A stretch of DNA of 64,000 nt from Alistipes putredinis (GTDB taxonomy: Bacteria > Bacteroidota > Bacteroidia > Bacteroidales > Rikenellaceae): assembly GCA_022009915.1 (NCBI GenBank), contig CP091730.1, positions 186,001 through 250,000 on the forward strand, read 5' to 3'. This document shows positions 59,535 through 64,000 of this stretch, in pieces (position 1 is the stretch's first letter; every line of letters starts with the position of its first letter). A program made the translations under genes and the position numbers. Under the pieces are notes generated by a model. It did not search any database, had not been told where the DNA came from, and saw only the letters and a program-made list of their open reading frames with translations.

Positions 59535-61086
59535 AAAAAATATCGACATACGCTCTCGTATCTCTTCTCTGCATGCTGTGTTCCTGCATCAAGGACACCA
59601 CGCCCTATCCTACCGTGTTAGGACGAATCGTAGAGATGCAGGTAAGCGGGCAGACGGGCATCGACATAGACCAGAACACGCGCACGGTGAAACTCACCGT
59701 GGACGAGAGTGTCGATTTGTCCGAGGTGGTCGTCAAATCCATAACTCTCTCGGAGAATGCGGTCTCGGAGCTTCAAAAAGGCTCCGTACTGAACCTTACA
59801 CAGCCCTGCAAAGTCACCGTGGCCACATATCAGAACTACGAATGGACCGTTTCGGCGGTACAGGAGATAGAGCGCCGCTTCACGGTCGAAGGACAGATGG
59901 GACAGACCAGATTCGAACAATCCAGCCGCCGCGCATTCGCCTATGTTCCGAACGGGACCGACCTTTCGAAAATAAACGTCACGGACCTGAAACTCGGTCC
60001 GGCTTCCCGCAGCACATATTCGCCTCAGATAAGCGGCACAACGGATTTCCGCAACGGCGTCAGGGTCACGGTCAGCTACGGCAGCGTCAGTGAAAAGTGG
60101 ACGCTTTTCGTTACCCAGACCCACACCACCGTTACAGGAATCGACGCATGGGCAAAAACCGTTTGGCTCAGAGGCGTCGGCGAGAACGGTGCCGACAACG
60201 GGTTCGAATATCGCAGGGCCGACAGCGGAACGTGGCTTAAAGCGAACGGCGTCGCGGACGACGGAGGCGAGATTTCGGTTAAGATAACCGGTCTCGAACC
60301 CCAAACCGGATACGTCTGCCGTTCCTACTCCGACGACGAGTACAGTCAGGAGTTCCCCTTCACGACCAGAACAGGCTGCCGAACTTATAGGCGGTGGTTT
60401 CGACGAATGGCACAAATCGGGCAAGGTGATGGAATCCGTGGGCCGAGGGCGGCTCCAAATATTGGGACACCGGAAACCAGGGCGCCGTAACGATAGGCGA
60501 AAGCAACTCGGTTCCCTCCGACGACGCATGCCCGAAGAATCCGACAGGCAAGTCGGCGTATCTGGAAACCAAATTCGCCGGCATAGGTTCGCTGGGCAAA
60601 CTGGCCGGAGGCAACATCTACGTGGGCAGTTATGCCGGCACGGAAGGCACCAACGGCAAAGTGGACATGGGACGCGAATTCACGTCGCGCCCGACACGGC
60701 TGAAAGGCTACTTCAAATACAGTCCCCGTCCAATCGACAACGTAAGCAAGGAGTTCGACGCCTCGCAGTGGAAGGGCAAGCCCGACACGTGCCACATCTG
60801 CATAGCTCTGTGCGATTGGGATGCTCCCTATCAGGTGCGGACCAAACCGTCGGAGAGGGCCGTGTTCAACAGCAAAGTACCCGGAATCATAGCTTTCGGC
60901 GAAATGGTTTTCAGCGGCACCGTTTCCGAATGGACTGAACTGAACGTAGAGACTCGAATACCGCACCACGAGCGTAAAACCCCGATATTTGGTCTTGCTC
61001 TGCACGGCAAGCAAATGGGCCGACTATTTCACCGGAGGCACCGGCTCGCTCTTGCAGATAGACGAATTCTCGTTCGAATACGATTA
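59531..61086 (+). CDS. PCMD-domain lipoprotein (frameshifts)
   Basis: About 518 aa. Lipobox MLCSC: MKKISTYALVSLLCMLCSCI. The N-terminal half has Ig-like/DUF5018-like strands (RIVEMQVSGQTGIDIDQNTR; VKSITLSENAVSELQKGSVL; VATYQNYEWTVSAVQEIERR). A fibronectin-like stretch ISVKITGLEPQTGYVCRSYS follows. The C-terminal PCMD begins LIGGGFDEWHKSGKV and continues SKYWDTGNQGAVTIGESNSV, HICIALCDWDAPYQVRTKPS, then LEYRTTSVKPRYLVLLCTAS and LQIDEFSFEYD. Breaks at about 60375, 60440 and 60955. It is a second PCMD protein beside the one at 56665-58725 and probably has a related ligand. Confidence 0.83.
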
Positions 61087-61104
61087 AACTCATTTTTCCT
61101 GCAA

Positions 61105-62771
61105 ATGAAAAGACTTCTCTACATATCGCTCGTCTTCGTCATACTGACCGGCTGCTCGGCCGACAATGCGGCCGACGCTCCCGCCGGCGGAAAGCAATCG
61201 GTATACCTTACGGCCGACATGGGCTCCTCGCGCACCGCAATCGCCGACGACATGCTCGGCACTTTGTGGAGCGCCGGCGACAAAATATCGCTTTGGGCGC
61301 AAAAATGCCGACGGACAGAACACCCTGTCGGCGGAACCTTTCGCCTACACCGGTTTGGTAAAACTCCGCTTCGGGCACTTTCATCGCAACGGTTGCGGCC
61401 ATGCCCGCAGGTACATATACATACTATGCCTCGTACCCCGAACCGTCGGGCAGCAGCGGAAACCGGATATCTTTCGAAATAGCCGCACAACAGACGGGCA
61501 CATACGGCACGGGGCAGGACATCCTGCTGGCCACCCCGCAAACCGACAAGGCCCTTACCCAGCGCAGCAGCGCTCTCTCGCTCGGCTTCGTCCACGTGCT
61601 GCACGCCCTCAGGGTCTCGATTCCCGAAGGATGCAACGGTCTGGGTGACAAAATAAAACGCATCGACATCACTTTCCCGTACACTGTATCGGGAACGGCG
61701 CTTTTCGACAGGACGGACCCGCACGCAGCCGCATACGTTACGGGCGGCAATACCGTTTCCGTCGTTCCGCCCGACGGCACCGACGCAGGGCAAAGCCCGC
61801 TGTGGGTATTCATCGCCCCCGGCGACGCTTCGCAGGGAACTGTTCAAATAGACGTATATTCGGAGTTCGACAGCCAGCAAATCTCGGTGGCGGGCCGCAA
61901 CTTCGAGGCAGGGCACATAACCCCGCTCAAACTCAACATTCCCGAATCGGCGCAGACACGCACGCTGGTGCAGCTCGAAATAAAGGAAAACAATCTCGGC
62001 CAAACGCCGAAGAGCGTAATCATCACCGCCCCTGAAAACACAAATCTGGGCAACGGCTCAAATGTTCTTACGGTAGAGACGCCGAATTTCGCCACCGACG
62101 GCAGCCAGCGGTTCGAGCTTCCACAGTCCGCGGACGACATCTCGGGCATGGAGATGAGCATAACCTATCTATCCGAGGATGCTCGGGTAAGCGGGAAAAT
62201 CACGATGCCCGCAATCGTCGCCGGACAGACCAACAGCGTCGAATGCCGCGTTCCGTACCTCATGGAGCAGGATTTCAGCGGCCTGTCCAAATACACCGAC
62301 GAGGCAACCACCGGCAGCAAGGATTTGAGCAGCGTCGGGCTGGAAGGTTGGAGCGCGTCGCGAAGCAACGGCACGGCAGGCAGCCATATATCGTTACGCC
62401 CGTTCTGGGTCTTCGGCGGCCGCTATCAGGGCCGTTTGGACAGCGCCCCGTTAGGCGACGCGATAATAGACGGCCACTTCGTGAATATCGTCGTCAGCTT
62501 CACCGCCGGAGCGGAAAAGGTGAATACACCGCTGCAAGTAGGTTCGACCACCACCACGGGCGCCATAGATTCCGGAACAGGCATAACTACCCTTTCCGGC
62601 ACAGTGAACCTGCCCAAAGGCAGCAATTCGTCGCCGGCAGTATACACGTTCGAAGTGAGCGGCGCGACCAAGGCTACACGTCTGAGCTGGCGCACCAACA
62701 TAACTTCCGGCACATGGAGCACATACTCCGACACACCAATCGACAACATTAGAGTATCCATAAAGAAATAA
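61105..62771 (+). CDS. Fimbrillin-like (Mfa-like) lipoprotein (frameshifts)
   Basis: About 555 aa. Lipobox ILTGC: MKRLLYISLVFVILTGCSAD. The early part matches fimbrillin-family proteins: VYLTADMGSSRTAIADDMLG, TLWSAGDKISLWAQ (the W-x-x-G-D-x-I motif). Then, in the third frame, MPAGTYTYYASYPEPSGSSG, ISFEIAAQQTGTYGTGQDIL, LLATPQTDKA and LGFVHVLHALRVSIPEG (the F-x-H-x-x-x-x-L motif). A C-terminal beta-sandwich ends YSDTPIDNIRVSIKK. Breaks at about 61305 and 61370. Such proteins form pilus-like stalks or tips on Bacteroidales cells. Confidence 0.8.
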
Positions 62772-62777
62772 GCCGCC

Positions 62778-63501
62778 ATGAAACGATACATACTATATAC
62801 GATACTCACACTCCTGACGCTCGCAGGTTGCAGCAAGGCAGAAACCGAACAGCCGCATGAAAGCGGCTACGGAACACTGGACATGTCCGGCATCATAATA
62901 GAGGACGCCACGCGGGCCGTATCCGCCGAAGATTTCACGATAACCGTATACGACGCCGACAACTCTCCGGTAGGCAGCTGGACGAAGTCCGAGACGCCAG
63001 AGACCGTATCCCTCGAAGCGGGCGATTACACCGTTACGGCACACTCGCCCTCGCTCGACGGCGCGGCGTGGGAGTCGCCGTACTACTTCGGGTCCCCAGT
63101 CCGCAACAGTTGTCAAGGACCAAACGACGCCCGTGACGGTGCGGTGCACTCTGGCTAATATCAAGGTAGCCGTCGCTTACAGCGAAGACTTGCAGGCCGC
63201 GCTTTCGGACGGCGAAAGCTACGCCACACGAATCACCGTAGCGGATTCGTGGCTCGACTTCGAGAACGGAGATTCCAGAAACGGATATTTCCGTGCCGCC
63301 GAGACGCTCAACACCATGCGCATCTCATTCACTGGCACGGTGGACGGCGTGAAGGAGAATTTCTCGATGGAAATCGACGGCGTGAAAGCGGGACAATTCA
63401 GAAAAGTCATACTCACAATAAGTTCGCAGGCCGGCGACCACGATTTGGGCGCCGTAATAGAGTCCTGGCAGCAGGACCCCGACCTCGAAGCAGGAAAATA
63501 A
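62778..63501 (+). CDS. DUF4493-type lipoprotein 3 (one frameshift)
   Basis: About 240 aa. Lipobox LTLAGC: MKRYILYTILTLLTLAGCSK. DUF4493 features: AEDFTITVYDADNSPVGSWT, VSLEAGDYTVTAHSPSLDGA, AWESPYYFGS, then after a break near 63100 TVRCTLANIKVAVAYSEDLQ and AGQFRKVILTISSQ. It lacks any second domain. Starts 6 nt after the fimbrillin-like gene. Confidence 0.82.
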
Positions 63502-63508
63502 ACGACAA

Positions 63509-63700
63509 ATGACTATGGAAGACTCGAAACAAACACGCGGGGGGTATGGCAAACGGTATTTCTCGCCGAAAATCACAGTGGCGGCAGTCCGTATCGAAAA
63601 CGGTTTTGCGGCCTCATCTCTCAATCTGGACAATAAATCCATCGACCTCGACGGATTCGACATCAACAATCCCGACGGAAGTTTCTCCGCAGACGAATAA
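63509..63700 (+). CDS. Small protein of unknown function in the fimbrillin-like operon
   Basis: 63 aa without a signal peptide: MTMEDSKQTRGGYGKRYFSP then KITVAAVRIENGFAASSLN and an acidic, Asn/Asp-rich end. It lies 7 nt after DUF4493 gene 3 and 13 nt before the next fimbrillin-like gene, so it is inside the operon. The VAAVRIENGFAASS segment looks like a conserved core, which argues for a real gene. Function unknown. A start two codons later is equally possible. Confidence 0.6.
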   Translation: MTMEDSKQTRGGYGKRYFSPKITVAAVRIENGFAASSLNLDNKSIDLDGFDINNPDGSFSADE

Positions 63701-63713
63701 AAACATACCGATT

Positions 63714-64000
63714 ATGAAAAAGACATCGTATATTCTGCTTGCAGTCTGCGTTCTGGCGGCATCGTGCACAAAGACCGACGAACCCGCAACCGCTCCACGC
63801 AAAACCGAACAGGTATCTATCGGAGCCACAATAACGAGCGGTTACACCTCCGCAGAGGGCACTCGCGTATCGCTCGACGCCTCGACCGGAAAAGCGGCTT
63901 GGGAGAACGGCGACCGGATAGGCATCAAGGTCGCTTCCGACAACACGACCCAAACGGACGTACTCTCGACCGAAGACTGCCTGACATTCTGCGGCACGAT
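63714..64000 (+). CDS. Fimbrillin-family lipoprotein, N-terminal part (cut by window end)
   Basis: Lipobox LAASC: MKKTSYILLAVCVLAASCTK. Then VSIGATITSGYTSAEGTRVS and AAWENGDRIGIKVASDN, where W-E-N-G-D-x-I-G is the typical fimbrillin (Mfa-like) motif. The gene runs off the window. It is the second fimbrillin-like gene of this operon. Confidence 0.82.
   Translation, partial: MKKTSYILLAVCVLAASCTKTDEPATAPRKTEQVSIGATITSGYTSAEGTRVSLDASTGKAAWENGDRIGIKVASDNTTQTDVLSTEDCLTFCGT

Noticed and set aside
1..64000. tRNA genes, rRNA genes, CRISPR arrays, insertion sequences
   Set aside because: I looked in all gaps and saw no cloverleaf-like sequence, no regularly spaced repeat array and no transposase.

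Overview
The window looks like a chromosomal segment of a gut-type Bacteroidales bacterium, most likely Alistipes/Rikenellaceae-like. This rests on the relatively high GC of the core genes, repeated TAnnTTTG -7 elements with TTTG-like -33 elements, the lack of Shine-Dalgarno sequences before most starts, and family content (TonB receptor plus PnuC, NfeD/ApbE, DUF2723, DUF5009, RHS proteins with a DUF6443-like region, DUF4493/PCMD/fimbrillin-like proteins). The genus is an inference. Many housekeeping genes (rpsO, pnp, cysS, prfB, fabH, pepT) are broken by 1-2 nt indels, mostly in homopolymers. These are very probably sequence errors, so I merged split frames into one gene and describe each break.

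Layout. 0-1 kb: TonB receptor end and pnuC, then a small-RNA-like transcription unit. 1.2-6 kb (minus): a toxin-domain scrap, an OmpA/TPR lipoprotein, pnp and rpsO. 6.3-9.8 kb (plus): NfeD protease, ApbE, lipid kinase. 10-11.2 kb (minus): cold-shock protein and queG. 11.3-12.9 kb: acyl-CoA ligase.

13.1-29.8 kb (minus) is the most unusual region, a polymorphic-toxin locus. A two-gene secreted RHS protein with its own promoter is followed by an AT-rich array of displaced RHS tips, each followed by one or two putative immunity genes. Three tips carry an HExxH motif and are followed by one immunity family (five copies). Two tips carry HELxEAYEGG and are followed by a second immunity family (two copies). 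A 153-bp identical block links the two HELxEAY tips, and a 36-bp scrap of RHS core marks the far end of the array.

30-33.6 kb (minus): HAD phosphatase, Wzc-like tyrosine autokinase with a Gly-Tyr repeat tail, and Wza-like export lipoprotein. 33.9-35.7 kb: DUF5009 membrane protein and a DUF3298-like lipoprotein. 35.9-42.3 kb: prfB with its programmed +1 frameshift site, a metallophosphoesterase, an outer-membrane protein, a cytidylate-kinase-like protein, a MATE transporter and cysS. 42.4-47.4 kb (plus): DUF2723 protein, UbiA prenyltransferase and radical SAM protein. 47.5-51.6 kb (minus): esterase, peptidase T and OPT peptide transporter. 51.9-53.2 kb: EamA transporter and a small lipoprotein. 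53.3-54.3 kb (minus): fabH.

54.5-64 kb (plus) is a single surface-protein operon behind a good promoter. It holds DUF4493 lipoproteins, two PCMD-domain proteins, an outer-membrane beta-barrel and fimbrillin-like lipoproteins. It continues past the window edge.
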